From: a bacterium
Lineage (GTDB): Bacteria; Verrucomicrobiota; Kiritimatiellia; CAIKKV01; CAITUY01
Direction of reading: 5' to 3'
Length of the DNA: 45,058 nucleotides
Assembly (NCBI GenBank): GCA_037143175.1
Contig: JBAWZF010000023.1
Coordinates: 1-45,058, forward strand
The notes beneath the pieces were generated by a model. The model worked only from the letters and a program-made list of their open reading frames with translations. It was not told the DNA's origin and made no database searches. Shown piece by piece: positions 37,046 through 44,710 of this stretch (within the stretch, counting starts at the first letter, position 1; the number at the start of each line of letters is the position of its first letter). Made by a program: the position numbers and the translations under genes.

Positions 37046-38038
37046 ATGAAGCACCTGTTTCAAAATGCATTGGTAATAGCGATGGGCGTTGCGTTGGTTG
37101 GCTGTGAGTGGGGTGGAAGTGGGGATGAGGGTTCGTGGAATGATAGTTCGAGTATTGCTAATTTTAGCGGCTCATATCGAGGGTCAGGTGGGTACTTGGT
37201 TAGCGATTATTCGACAACCGCAAGTTCTACTCCTATAACATCATCTGGTGGTGTAACCTATAACACCTATACGGGAGAGGATGGGGGCAACACCGGCGCA
37301 AACAGAGTGTCACTTTCCGGAAAAACATCGCATGGCTCGGTTAAGCCTGGATCTTTCACGATCATTTTCGGAGGTGTTTCCGGTTCAGCCTTTGATGATG
37401 GATCTGGCGCTATGAAAGGTTCATATGTTTTAGGACCGACAAACTTTCCTGTTACTGGTGGTCATTTTGAATACGATACAGGTGTTTGGACGTTGCAGTT
37501 TGCCGCTCCAGGTCTGCCTGTTTCTCAGTCTATATCGATAAACTATAGTGCGGCGGGTGCCGCCACAAGCAGTGGGTCGAGTAGTAGCAGTGGTTCTGGT
37601 GCATCTGGTGGTGTCAGCATCTATGCTTTTAATGTTCAGCAGAGCGGCAACAAGATTTCGATTGTTGACAATAATGGCAGTGTGTATTCCGGTAGTATGG
37701 GTGATGTTAGAACGACGGGTGGGCTTTCCTCTAGTTCGACAGGTGGTACGCCTGCTAATGGAGATCAGGTCATTGCACCGTATTCGGCATCAGGAAAAAG
37801 TAAGTCCGGAATGTATGTCAATTTAGTTGGAAATTTTCAGGGGACAGTTGCAAGTGTCTCATCGGTTAGTTCAGTGAGTGGTGATTCCACAACGATTAAA
37901 ACGTCCTTTGCCTTGTCTGATCGCGTTATCCTTGGTACTTGGGTAGAAGATGGAGGTAAGACGGGGGATATTAAAGGAATAGCCGGTTCTTCTAGTACTA
38001 TAACGGTATCAAGTAGTACTTCGACCAACTCTCCGTAA
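37046..38038 (+). CDS. Ser/Gly-rich lipoprotein
   Basis: The product has 330 residues with a clear lipobox ALVGC (Cys at about residue 20) after a short hydrophobic signal. The rest is rich in Ser, Gly and Thr, with SSSSGSGASGG-type linkers and beta-strand-like stretches (VSIYAFNVQQSGNKISIVDN, KSGMYVNLVGNFQGTVASVS). GAGGG lies 7-11 bases before the ATG. It follows the giant gene by 74 bases and precedes a terminator, so it is probably the last gene of the extracellular operon. No family is recognised. Confidence 0.78.
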   Translation: MKHLFQNALVIAMGVALVGCEWGGSGDEGSWNDSSSIANFSGSYRGSGGYLVSDYSTTASSTPITSSGGVTYNTYTGEDGGNTGANRVSLSGKTSHGSVKPGSFTIIFGGVSGSAFDDGSGAMKGSYVLGPTNFPVTGGHFEYDTGVWTLQFAAPGLPVSQSISINYSAAGAATSSGSSSSSGSGASGGVSIYAFNVQQSGNKISIVDNNGSVYSGSMGDVRTTGGLSSSSTGGTPANGDQVIAPYSASGKSKSGMYVNLVGNFQGTVASVSSVSSVSGDSTTIKTSFALSDRVILGTWVEDGGKTGDIKGIAGSSSTITVSSSTSTNSP

Positions 38039-38057
38039 TTCTTAATCAGTTAGTATG

Positions 38058-38093
38058 GGGGCAGTGCGAAACAAATTCGCCCTGCCCCTTTTT
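38058..38093 (+). terminator. Rho-independent terminator of the extracellular operon
   Basis: GGGGCAG (38058-38064) pairs with CTGCCCC (38082-38088), CGAA with TTCG inside, and the loop is ACAAA. Five T follow directly. It lies 20 bases after the Ser/Gly-rich lipoprotein stop, on the coding strand. Confidence 0.9.
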
Positions 38094-38138
38094 GGTTTAT
38101 GGTAGGGCCTTTGCGAGCTGTACGAAGCAATTCTCATT

Positions 38139-39077
38139 ATGATCAACAGTCCTAATCTTGAGAAAATGAAACTGTCGCTTCGCAACCGCACCGTTGTTGG
38201 AGCCTCCAATACGTCTGAAGAGGCTGCCAATGGTGATCCCAAAGAAACGGGTGTGTCGCGTCAGGATTATTTTCCTTCGCGCATGCTGGGGGAAAAAGTA
38301 AGGCGTAAAAACAACTTTGGTACGGTGGTCGGGCAACTGTTCCTGATATTGTTGCTAATATTGATTCCTTTGGGCGTTTTTTGCTATTTCGATTTATCTG
38401 AATATCGACAATGGGTTACGGCGACTGAACTGCTGCCGGACTTGCGAAAGGCTGCTGGCGACGATGTGAGGGCTGCCGCATTGGCGCAGTTGGCGATAAC
38501 AGTAGATCCTGGAAATGTGTCCTTGAAAAGTGGGCTTTTGGGGGTTTTGGCAATCCGGAAGGTGGGTCTGGGGCAAAGAGAAGTAGGGTTGCGTAATTGC
38601 AAGCAGGTTTGTCAGCAATTCCCAACGTCATGGTTTGCAAGCCAGTTTTCTGAGGCTTCATTTTACGGTTCGTGTCCTGCCTGTGCGGCAAAGGGGTCTG
38701 TCCCAGTACCGTGTTACCGCTGTAAAGGCACCGGGGTATGCTCTCGTTGTGGGGGTTCTGGGGAATGTTCAACTTTTATGGGGAATTCAAGGCCGAGTGG
38801 TTCTGGTGGCGACATTCGGAATACTGGTAAATTTCAAGGAATGGGTGAGAAATGTCTCGACTGTAAAGGTACGATGAGGTGTCGGTATTGTGGCGGAAAA
38901 AAAACACTTTCCGGGACTTGTGCCAAGTGTGAGGGGGAGGGATGCCAGTTCTCTAAGCAAAAGGTCATCGAACAATATCGGGCCGTGATCGATTATGTGC
39001 TGGGGTTGCACCCTTCCTGGGTGGCAACGGTGGTTCGACTCCAGGCGACTGTGAAGTCATGGATTCCGTTTTTTTGA
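38139..39077 (+). CDS. Membrane-anchored DnaJ-type zinc-finger protein, copy 1
   Basis: The product has 312 residues. A polar N-terminal segment of about 65 residues is followed by one membrane helix (LFLILLLILIPLGVFCYF, about 68-85). A helical region of about 90 residues follows, then a Cys-rich zone at about 178-275 with repeated CxxC and CxGxG motifs as in the DnaJ zinc finger (CPACAAKG, CYRCKGTGVCSRCGGSGECS, CLDCKGTMRCRYCGG, CAKCEGEG). There is no J domain. The zinc region probably binds unfolded protein or partners; on which side of the membrane it lies I cannot tell. Bases 38514-39071 recur at 41610-42167 and partly at 44711-44852. The start is uncertain; ATG at 38166 is an alternative. 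Confidence 0.75.
   Translation: MINSPNLEKMKLSLRNRTVVGASNTSEEAANGDPKETGVSRQDYFPSRMLGEKVRRKNNFGTVVGQLFLILLLILIPLGVFCYFDLSEYRQWVTATELLPDLRKAAGDDVRAAALAQLAITVDPGNVSLKSGLLGVLAIRKVGLGQREVGLRNCKQVCQQFPTSWFASQFSEASFYGSCPACAAKGSVPVPCYRCKGTGVCSRCGGSGECSTFMGNSRPSGSGGDIRNTGKFQGMGEKCLDCKGTMRCRYCGGKKTLSGTCAKCEGEGCQFSKQKVIEQYRAVIDYVLGLHPSWVATVVRLQATVKSWIPFF
38514..39071 (+). repeat. Direct repeat copy 1 (558 bp) of the zinc-finger gene
   Basis: This segment matches 41610-42167 with no net insertion or deletion (constant offset of 3096 bases) and scattered substitutions. A shortened third copy is at 44711-44852. All copies are in the same orientation. Confidence 0.92.
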
Positions 39078-39400
39078 GCAAAGGCCAATCAAGAGATTTG
39101 AAAAGTATTTGCACAAAAGTCGCAAAGCACGCGAAGGTGGCAGCCGACGTCCCGGCGGCTGCATTTAGCAGCAGGAAAGATAATCCTGATCTGAATCAAA
39201 ACTGTATGCATTTTCCTAAACTCATCCCCTGCATTCAAAATCTAATCATATAAATATAACTAGATACGTTATAGTTATATTAGTATGATCGAGAGCAGTG
39301 GGTGATGGATCTCACCTGGAAAAAGTGAGGGTGGTGGAGGGGGGGGCGAGGCGCATTATTATGCGTTATCTACATCAAGAGAATTGACGGGATATAGCAT
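39078..39400. other. Intergenic region with repeat unit and AT-rich palindrome
   Basis: No gene is seen. It holds a third copy of the GACGTCC-core hairpin unit (39135-39161, stem CAGCCG/CGGCTG). At 39254-39280 there is a 9-bp inverted repeat (ATATAACTA/TAGTTATAT), which may be an operator. A TTGACG (39384-39389) with a GATACT 17 bases later (39407-39412) would start transcription just before 39422. Confidence 0.5.
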
Positions 39401-39421
39401 ATGTGCGATACTGGACACGTA

Positions 39422-39757
39422 ATGAAGAAACTGTATTCGGCGACACGGAAGGTTCGCGAATTCATCGAGACGCAGCCACCGGAGATTCAAGTCGAATACG
39501 TTAAGTTGGTCGAGCGGATCGAATCTGACGGGCATTTGGTTGAACCGTTCGGCAAGAAACTCGACCGGAATTTGTTCGAAATGCGGTTGAGGCGAGGACG
39601 CCAAGTGCGGATTGTGTATTTCTATTACATGGGTAATCGCGTGATCGGGGTGCATGCCTTTGTTAAGAAGACGCAACAGACGCCACAGCGGGAACTGTCG
39701 CAGGCACTGCGAGTCAGGCGGATAATCGAGGATGGAGACTATGACGAAGATAAATAG
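39422..39757 (+). CDS. HigB/RelE-type toxin (Gp49-like)
   Basis: The product has 111 residues starting MKKLYSATRKV. FEMRLRRGRQVRIVYFYYMG and HAFVKKTQQTPQRELSQAL are the hallmark segments of the Gp49-like HigB toxins, ribosome-dependent mRNA interferases. An in-frame ATG at 39401 would add seven residues, but a candidate promoter with its -10 at 39407-39412 makes the later start more likely. The antitoxin gene overlaps its 3' end by 26 bases. It is a different lineage from the toxin at 15041. Confidence 0.85.
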   Translation: MKKLYSATRKVREFIETQPPEIQVEYVKLVERIESDGHLVEPFGKKLDRNLFEMRLRRGRQVRIVYFYYMGNRVIGVHAFVKKTQQTPQRELSQALRVRRIIEDGDYDEDK

Positions 39758-40061
39758 GGGATTGGAACGTATGCGTGCGGCTCACGAGGCGCAGGCGGTG
39801 GGCATTCGTGCGCATCCGGACTTCCAGAGGATCTCGGACGAGTTTGACGTGGAATATGAAGTGGCGCAACAGATGCTGACGATCCGCACGCAAGCAGGGC
39901 TTACCCAGGCCGATCTGGCCCGTCGGATGCATACGACGCAGAGCGTGGTATCTCGGATTGAGTCTGGAGTAAATGTATCCGTTGAAACGTTGGCTCGTTT
40001 TGCCGCCGCTTGTGGAAGGCGCCTACAGGTGCGGATGGTTCGTGAAAGTGGAATTTCATGA
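39732..40061 (+). CDS. XRE-family antitoxin
   Basis: The product has 109 residues. A helix-turn-helix (TIRTQAGLTQADLARRMHTT, then QSVVSRIESG, about residues 50-80) of the XRE type is typical of HigA antitoxins encoded after their toxin. The N-terminal 45 residues are charged and probably contact the toxin. A second ATG at 39741 is possible. Its stop overlaps aroD by 4 bases (ATGA), so a metabolic gene is joined to the toxin-antitoxin transcript. Confidence 0.85.
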   Translation: METMTKINRGLERMRAAHEAQAVGIRAHPDFQRISDEFDVEYEVAQQMLTIRTQAGLTQADLARRMHTTQSVVSRIESGVNVSVETLARFAAACGRRLQVRMVRESGIS

Positions 40062-40765
40062 TGGCTTACCACATTGGAAAACTGGTTCTTGGAACTCCTC
40101 CGCTGGTAGTGGGAACACTTTCTTCGAGAAGCTCCCTTCCTTCTGAACGTAGTGGTGCTGACTACCCCTGCAATGTGGTGGAAGTCAGGTTGGATCAGGT
40201 CGGCACGGATACTCCTGGGTGGCTGGGAGAGTGTCTGGCGATTGAGGAGGCCGGGGTCCCGGTCCTGCTTACTCTTCGGTTAGCTTCTGAAGGGGGGAAC
40301 TGGGTCAAGCCTGATGCTGAGCGGTTACCCTTTCTCTCCTCCGCACTGAACAACCTCTCCTGTATTGACGTAGAGTTCGCCAGTGAACTTTGTGTGCCAC
40401 TCTGTCGGCAGGCTGCGGAACTCGGGAAGTGCGTGGTCGTCTCTTCGCATAATTTTCAAGAAACCCCTGATTACGCCGTATTGAAGAGAATTCTGGATAA
40501 GATCCTGGCCATCCCGAATGCGATCCCCAAAATAACGACCATGATCAATACTGAGGTCGATGTGGAGACCTTGCAAAAGCTCCTTGAGATCACCACTGTG
40601 CGACCTATCTGTATTCTCGGCATGGGAAGCCTGGGCACTAAAACAAGAACTCTTTTTCCGACCTTAGGGGCCTGTCTTGCGTATGGTTATCTTGACGTGC
40701 CCAGCGCTCCAGGACAACTGTCTTCAAGTCAACTGATGCAAGCTTTAGCTAGAAAGAACCCATGA
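40058..40765 (+). CDS. aroD: Type I 3-dehydroquinate dehydratase
   Basis: This enzyme removes water from 3-dehydroquinate in the shikimate pathway through a Schiff base. The product has 235 residues, near the family size. Visible motifs: VVEVRLDQV (substrate-binding acid and arginine), VVVSSHNFQETP with the catalytic histidine, IPKITTMINTEVDV with the Schiff-base lysine, and GMGSLGTKTRTLFPTLGACL plus SAPGQLS near the end. All catalytic positions appear intact. It overlaps the antitoxin upstream and the next gene downstream by 4 bases each. The start could be the second ATG (40061). Confidence 0.9.
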   Translation: MMAYHIGKLVLGTPPLVVGTLSSRSSLPSERSGADYPCNVVEVRLDQVGTDTPGWLGECLAIEEAGVPVLLTLRLASEGGNWVKPDAERLPFLSSALNNLSCIDVEFASELCVPLCRQAAELGKCVVVSSHNFQETPDYAVLKRILDKILAIPNAIPKITTMINTEVDVETLQKLLEITTVRPICILGMGSLGTKTRTLFPTLGACLAYGYLDVPSAPGQLSSSQLMQALARKNP

Positions 40766-41172
40766 AAACTTGTTCCATTAAAGAATCTGAGGGGATTGAA
40801 CCGCAACAGTTGGCAAACCTTCTTGATTTCATTCCTGTTTTTGAGGATCCATCATTTTGCCCCGCCGGACAGATTCCTGTTGATGAGGATAATTGGCCGG
40901 ACGAAGATTTTATGAAGTTGGTCTCCCGTTTCATGGATGCCTGCTATAAGAATGGGTTCGTCGTCCGGTTCGATTGGGAGAACTGGGAGGCGGAGGCCAT
41001 GACCTATGTCCGGGATCCTGCCTTACTTAAAGAAGCGGATCTCGTTATTCTGCGTCGCCTGTTTACCTGGCATATCCGGCAGAATCGGTTCACCAAAAAT
41101 CATGTCGCCACCATGATCGCTTCAGGCCATATCTTGCTAGTGTTAAAGTCGTTAGGAGCTTTCAGGGTGTAG
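40762..41172 (+). CDS. DUF6508-like protein
   Basis: The product has 136 residues. The segment RRLFTWHIRQNRFTKNHVAT followed by MIASGHILLVLKSL resembles the core of DUF6508, small proteins common near mobile or accessory genes and of unknown function. An acidic N-terminal half precedes it. It overlaps aroD by 4 bases and is the last gene of the toxin-antitoxin-aroD run. Confidence 0.6.
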   Translation: MKTCSIKESEGIEPQQLANLLDFIPVFEDPSFCPAGQIPVDEDNWPDEDFMKLVSRFMDACYKNGFVVRFDWENWEAEAMTYVRDPALLKEADLVILRRLFTWHIRQNRFTKNHVATMIASGHILLVLKSLGAFRV

Positions 41173-41200
41173 CCTTACTGCAATGGGGAGGAGCGGAGCC

Positions 41201-41273
41201 CAATGTGGGAGGGGCACTCCGTGCCGCGACAGGCTCGAAAGAGTCGCCGCAGGGGACTGCGCCTCCCACATTG
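41201..41273. repeat. Imperfect inverted repeat (GTGGGAGG type)
   Basis: CAATGTGGGAGG (41201-41212) and its exact complement (41262-41273) are the outer arms; the inner sequence (GCACTCC... and ...GGGGACTGC) extends the match imperfectly to about 30 bases. A partial unit (TGTGGGAGGGGC) recurs at about 43091-43102. It lies just after the DUF6508 stop and may double as a transcript end, but no T-run follows. Confidence 0.75.
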
Positions 41274-41299
41274 AAGAGGGAGTCCCTTACTTGAGCGTG

Positions 41300-41596
41300 T
41301 CATTCCGTCAGTGTAATGGGGCTAAAGACGTGGTGACGTTTCTGGCGTTCTTTTTTTGATAAACCTTCTCCCTCAATTGCGAGTCGCTTTTCGATTCGTG
41401 CATTGTACATACCCAGTTGCAGTTCGTACGCGCCTGGAGGTATTTGGTCGGGTGGTTGAAACCGGAACGGGATATTCAGCGAGCCAAGGGCGAAAGTTTG
41501 CCAGAGGGGGAAGTTGAAGGTATGCACCGTGTGTCCCTGGGCATCTAACAGGTGGATAAAGAATACGATATCGTCCAGATTTCCGGGTCTGCTCAT
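41300..41596 (-). pseudogene. C-terminal fragment of a larger protein, cut by the zinc-finger repeat
   Basis: On the minus strand about 98 residues starting MSRPGNLDDIVFFIHLLDAQ and including IPPGAYELQLGMYNARIEKR look like a genuine beta-sandwich tail, similar in style to the C-terminal domain of membrane glycosyltransferase-type proteins. I am unsure of the family. The frame continues upstream only into the antisense of the zinc-finger repeat, whose homology starts at 41610. The true N-terminal part of the gene has therefore been lost by recombination at about 41597-41610. Confidence 0.55.
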
Positions 41597-42173
41597 GATA
41601 ATGGCTAGCAATGTTTCCTTGAAAAGCGGGCTTTTGGGGGTTTTGGCAATCCGTAAGGTGGGGCTGGGGCAACGAGAAGTAGGGTATCGTAATTGCAAGC
41701 AGGTTTGTCAGCAATTTCCTGCGTCATGGTTTGCAAGCCAGTTTTCTGAGGCTTCATTTTACGGTTCGTGTCCTGCCTGTGCGGCAAAGGGGTCTGTCCC
41801 AGTACCGTGTTACCGCTGTAAAGGCACCGGGGTATGCTCTCGTTGTGGGGGTTCTGGGGAATGTTCAACTTTTATGGGGAATTCAAGGCCGAGTGGTTCT
41901 GGTGGCGATATCCGGAATACGGGGGAATTTACAGGGATGGGAGAGAAGTGTCTTGATTGCAAAGGCACGCTGAAGTGTCGAAATTGCGACGGAAAGAAAA
42001 CATTTAAGGGGACTTGTTCAAGTTGCAACGGGGAAGGCCACCAGTTCTCCCAGCAAAAAGTCACTGAACAATATCGTGCCGTGATTGATTATGTGTTGGG
42101 ACTGCACCCTTCCTGGGTGGCCACGGTGGTTCGACTCCAGGCGACTGTGAAGTCATGGATCCCGTTTTTATAG
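41595..42173 (+). pseudogene. Truncated zinc-finger gene, copy 2
   Basis: Up to 192 residues from MIMASNVSLKSGLLGVLAIR repeat the second half of the protein at 38139-39077, with all the CxxC motifs kept. The membrane helix and about 125 N-terminal residues are missing. Cysteine positions are conserved while other residues differ (for example CRNCDGKKTFKGTCSSCNGE), so it diverged under some constraint or came from a paralogue. There is no good ribosome site; if expressed it would be a soluble protein. Confidence 0.7.
41610..42167 (+). repeat. Direct repeat copy 2 (558 bp) of the zinc-finger gene
   Basis: Homologous to 38514-39071. Homology on the left begins abruptly beside the protein fragment on the minus strand. 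On the right it continues past the stop (to about 42191) only with copy 3, not with copy 1. Confidence 0.9.
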
Positions 42174-42236
42174 TCGAGACTTCTGGAATGGTGAATGATT
42201 ATACTTTGAAGACATTTGGAGACGAAAAGAATTTTT

Positions 42237-42266
42237 AGACAGAATTTACAGAATAAGACAGAATGG
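42237..42266. repeat. Short array of ACAGAAT units
   Basis: ACAGAAT occurs three times at 9-10 base spacing (AGACAGAAT, TTACAGAAT, AAGACAGAAT) in the gap before hicB. It is similar in style to the other short-unit arrays but shorter and less regular. Confidence 0.5.
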
Positions 42267-42319
42267 TGAAATTGGTGTGTGTGGGGTATTGAAAACCGCC
42301 TTCTGAATTTCTGCTTGAA

Positions 42320-42348
42320 TTGACACCCCTGCGAGAAATATGCAAAAT
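42320..42348 (+). promoter_or_regulatory. Candidate hicBA promoter
   Basis: TTGACA (42320-42325) is followed after exactly 17 bases by CAAAAT (42343-42348), giving a start near 42355, about 20 bases before the hicB ATG. AAGG at 42361-42364 would be the ribosome site. Confidence 0.5.
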
Positions 42349-42374
42349 TATTAGAGCTATAAGGAAAAGACCAA

Positions 42375-42779
42375 ATGACCACAATTCACAATGTCAGTGT
42401 GACAAGCAGGGTGTTGCTTTATCAGGAACGGGATGGGACTTATGTGGCCCATGCGCTTGAAACCGACCTGATCGGGGAGGGGAATAGCCCGAATAAGGCT
42501 ATGGCGGATCTTCGGAATGCCATGGAAGCCCAGATTACCTTCGCGATCCAGATGGGTAACACGGGAATGATTCAGCGCGAAGCTCCGGCGGACATTATTA
42601 CCCGCTGGGAGAAAGCCAATAAGCAGAGTATCAAGGATTTGACCAAGGAAGGCCATACGTTGCGCGTCAAGGCGGTCGCAAAAGTCATTGAGATTACGCC
42701 CAAGGAAGTCGCTTTGTTGCGCTCTAAGGCTAGGCGGAATGCCTTTTCCGCGTCTTCCCGGGCGGTGGCCTGTGCCTAA
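42375..42779 (+). CDS. hicB: HicB-type antitoxin
   Basis: The product has 134 residues. The N-terminal part (VLLYQERDGTYVAHALETDL, then GEGNSPNKAMADLRNAMEAQ) is the HicB fold: a degraded RNase H-like domain with the YVAHALETDLIGEG pattern. The C-terminal 50 residues are basic and lack a clear HTH. It is encoded before hicA, the reverse of the commonest order but known. The end overlaps hicA by 8 bases. It neutralises HicA and may repress the operon. Confidence 0.82.
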   Translation: MTTIHNVSVTSRVLLYQERDGTYVAHALETDLIGEGNSPNKAMADLRNAMEAQITFAIQMGNTGMIQREAPADIITRWEKANKQSIKDLTKEGHTLRVKAVAKVIEITPKEVALLRSKARRNAFSASSRAVACA

Positions 42780-43005
42780 GCCGCTCAAGTTTCACGAATT
42801 GGTTCGCAGATTGAAGGATCATAATCGGGAATTTGAGATACATGAGCGGCGAGGGAAGGGGAGCCACTGTATGCTCTACCACAAAAGCCTTGCCGGTCGT
42901 CCCGCTTCCGTACCCGTTCCCCGCCATGGTGGGCGCGATATATCGCCCCGGATCCTCTCTCAGATAATTCGGGCCTTTAATTTGCCGCATGATCTGCTTG
43001 GGTGA
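42772..43005 (+). CDS. hicA: HicA-type mRNA interferase toxin
   Basis: The product has 77 residues starting from GTG at 42772 (MPKPLKFHELVRRLKDHN). The catalytic histidine lies in KGSHCMLYH, with the GSH pattern that defines HicA, and the ending SPRILSQIIRAFNLPHDLLG is the usual C-terminal helix. The dsRBD-like fold cuts mRNA. The frame is open upstream to 42688 but inside hicB. All expected residues are present, so it should be active. Confidence 0.85.
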   Translation: MPKPLKFHELVRRLKDHNREFEIHERRGKGSHCMLYHKSLAGRPASVPVPRHGGRDISPRILSQIIRAFNLPHDLLG

Positions 43006-43117
43006 TTTGCTTTTTCATGAGGATGGTTCGCGTAAGTAGGGCCTGAGTGTTCAATCCGACCCTTTTTTGTTTATCAAGGGTGAGGGTTCTTGTGGGAGGG
43101 GCGCTATATTGAATTAT

Positions 43118-43146
43118 TTGACACAATCGCAGTTAATATATAATAT
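43118..43146 (+). promoter_or_regulatory. Candidate promoter of the Fic gene
   Basis: TTGACA (43118-43123) is followed by overlapping -10 candidates TATAAT (43139-43144, 15-base spacing) and TAATAT (43141-43146, 17-base spacing). The start would fall near 43153, about 25 bases before the Fic ATG. Confidence 0.55.
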
Positions 43147-43178
43147 TTTTGACAATTACGGCGCGGCATACGTGTATT

Positions 43179-44669
43179 ATGCGAAATATTCTACCAGAAA
43201 TAGTTTTCTCAACGTCTGACAGCACTCTGTCACAGCGTATTAGTCGGTGGGTAAAATCTGGTCGCCTCCGCAAGATTGCGCCAAAACTCTACACATCGAA
43301 CTTCACGGACAGCGACTATCAGATTGTGAAGCGGAATCTTTATCCGATTCTTGGGCATCTGTTCTCGGGTGCGCTCCTGAGTCATCGTTCAGCACTCGAA
43401 GGGCGCCCTACGGATTCTGGGGATGTATTTCTGACCTATACGTACACCCGGCATGTCGCACTACCTGGTATCCGTGTTCACTTAATGAAAGGGCCTGGAC
43501 CGGGGAGTACCGATTTACCCTTTATGAATGGTTTGTTCATTTCCTCACGGCCGCGGTCGTTTTTGGAAAATCTCCAGATCGCACGTGGGAGGTCTGGTCT
43601 TGCTAAAATCCTGTCCAAAGTGGAACTCGAAGAGAGATTGGATCGCATTTGTCTGGCGCAAGGGACAGCCGCCTTGAATACGCTGCGTGATTCGGCGCGT
43701 GAACTGGCAGGGCCGTTGCACATGGAAGAACCTTTCCGGAAACTGAATGCCCTGATTGCGGCGATCCTGCGAACACGGCCGGCCAACGTGCTCTCTTCGC
43801 CTGCGGCACGGGCAAGATCCATGGGGATGCCGTACGATTCTTTTCGGTTGGATCTCTTCAATACGTTGTTCACAGCGCTCTCCCAGGCAGAACTGCCAGT
43901 CCGCAATGAAGTCCGCACGACCGAAAGAGAACGCCAGCTTCTGGCCTTTTTCGAGGCCTATTTCTCGAACTACATTGAAGGAACCGAATTCAAGGTTTCC
44001 GAAGCCTATGACATTGTCTTTCACAATAAGGTGCCTCGAAACCGTCCCGCAGATGCACATGATGTCATGGGCACATTTCGTGTGGCCGCCAGTATTGGGC
44101 AGAGTCGGTCCGTTTCCGAAACGTTTGACGATTTTTGCCGGATTTTGAAATCTCGGCATCACGATATCATGGAAGGCCGTCCTGACAGGGCACCGGGCGA
44201 GTTCAAGGAGGATGGAAATCGTGCCGGAGAGACTGTGTTCGTGGATCCCGGTCTAGTCCAGGGCACGCTGTTAAAGGGGTTTGAAATGGCCTCCGCGATC
44301 ACGCCGGGCTTGCCGCGTGCCATCTTCATGATGTTTCTCATCGCGGAGGTTCACCCATTTGTTGACGGAAATGGACGTGTTGCCCGGTTGATGATGAACG
44401 CGGAACTGGTGCATAGGGGGCTCAGCCGAATCGTGATGCCAACCGTTTACCGCGACGATTACCTGCTGGCACTTCGTGCCCTCTCCCGCTCCAGCAACCC
44501 CGTACCCCTGGTTAGAGCTATGGATTACGTTCAGGATTTCTCGTCGCGTTTGCCAATGTCGTCTTATGATGAGGCGATCAACGCTTTGACTAACTGTAAC
44601 GCATTCAAAGACCCCGATGAGGCTCGTCTGATTATGTATTCCCCTATATCTTCCGCGCCTTCAATTTAG
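43179..44669 (+). CDS. Fic-domain protein with N-terminal winged-helix-like region
   Basis: The product has 496 residues from ATG 43179; a TTG at 43149 would add ten but lies over the promoter. The Fic core HPFVDGNGRVARLMMN (His at about 392) matches HPFxDGNGRxxR, so it should transfer AMP or a similar group onto a target. SNYIEG at about 263-268 fits the inhibitory helix (S/T)xxxE(G/N), placed before the Fic core as in class II Fic proteins, so it holds itself in check. The N-terminal 190 residues (LSQRISRWVKSGRLRKIAPK, LSHRSALEGRPT) resemble the winged-helix/AbiEi-like antitoxin region found in some toxin-antitoxin regulators. It may be a stand-alone toxin or an anti-phage module. The target is unknown. 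Confidence 0.85.
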   Translation: MRNILPEIVFSTSDSTLSQRISRWVKSGRLRKIAPKLYTSNFTDSDYQIVKRNLYPILGHLFSGALLSHRSALEGRPTDSGDVFLTYTYTRHVALPGIRVHLMKGPGPGSTDLPFMNGLFISSRPRSFLENLQIARGRSGLAKILSKVELEERLDRICLAQGTAALNTLRDSARELAGPLHMEEPFRKLNALIAAILRTRPANVLSSPAARARSMGMPYDSFRLDLFNTLFTALSQAELPVRNEVRTTERERQLLAFFEAYFSNYIEGTEFKVSEAYDIVFHNKVPRNRPADAHDVMGTFRVAASIGQSRSVSETFDDFCRILKSRHHDIMEGRPDRAPGEFKEDGNRAGETVFVDPGLVQGTLLKGFEMASAITPGLPRAIFMMFLIAEVHPFVDGNGRVARLMMNAELVHRGLSRIVMPTVYRDDYLLALRALSRSSNPVPLVRAMDYVQDFSSRLPMSSYDEAINALTNCNAFKDPDEARLIMYSPISSAPSI

Positions 44670-44710
44670 TAATTTCTCCAAAATGGCTGATGAATCAAAT
44701 CTTGATAAAA

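Noticed and set aside
42688-42771. Longer HicA reading from 42688
   Set aside because: The added residues lie inside hicB and are Arg/Pro/Leu-rich; GTG at 42772 gives the normal HicA length and start.
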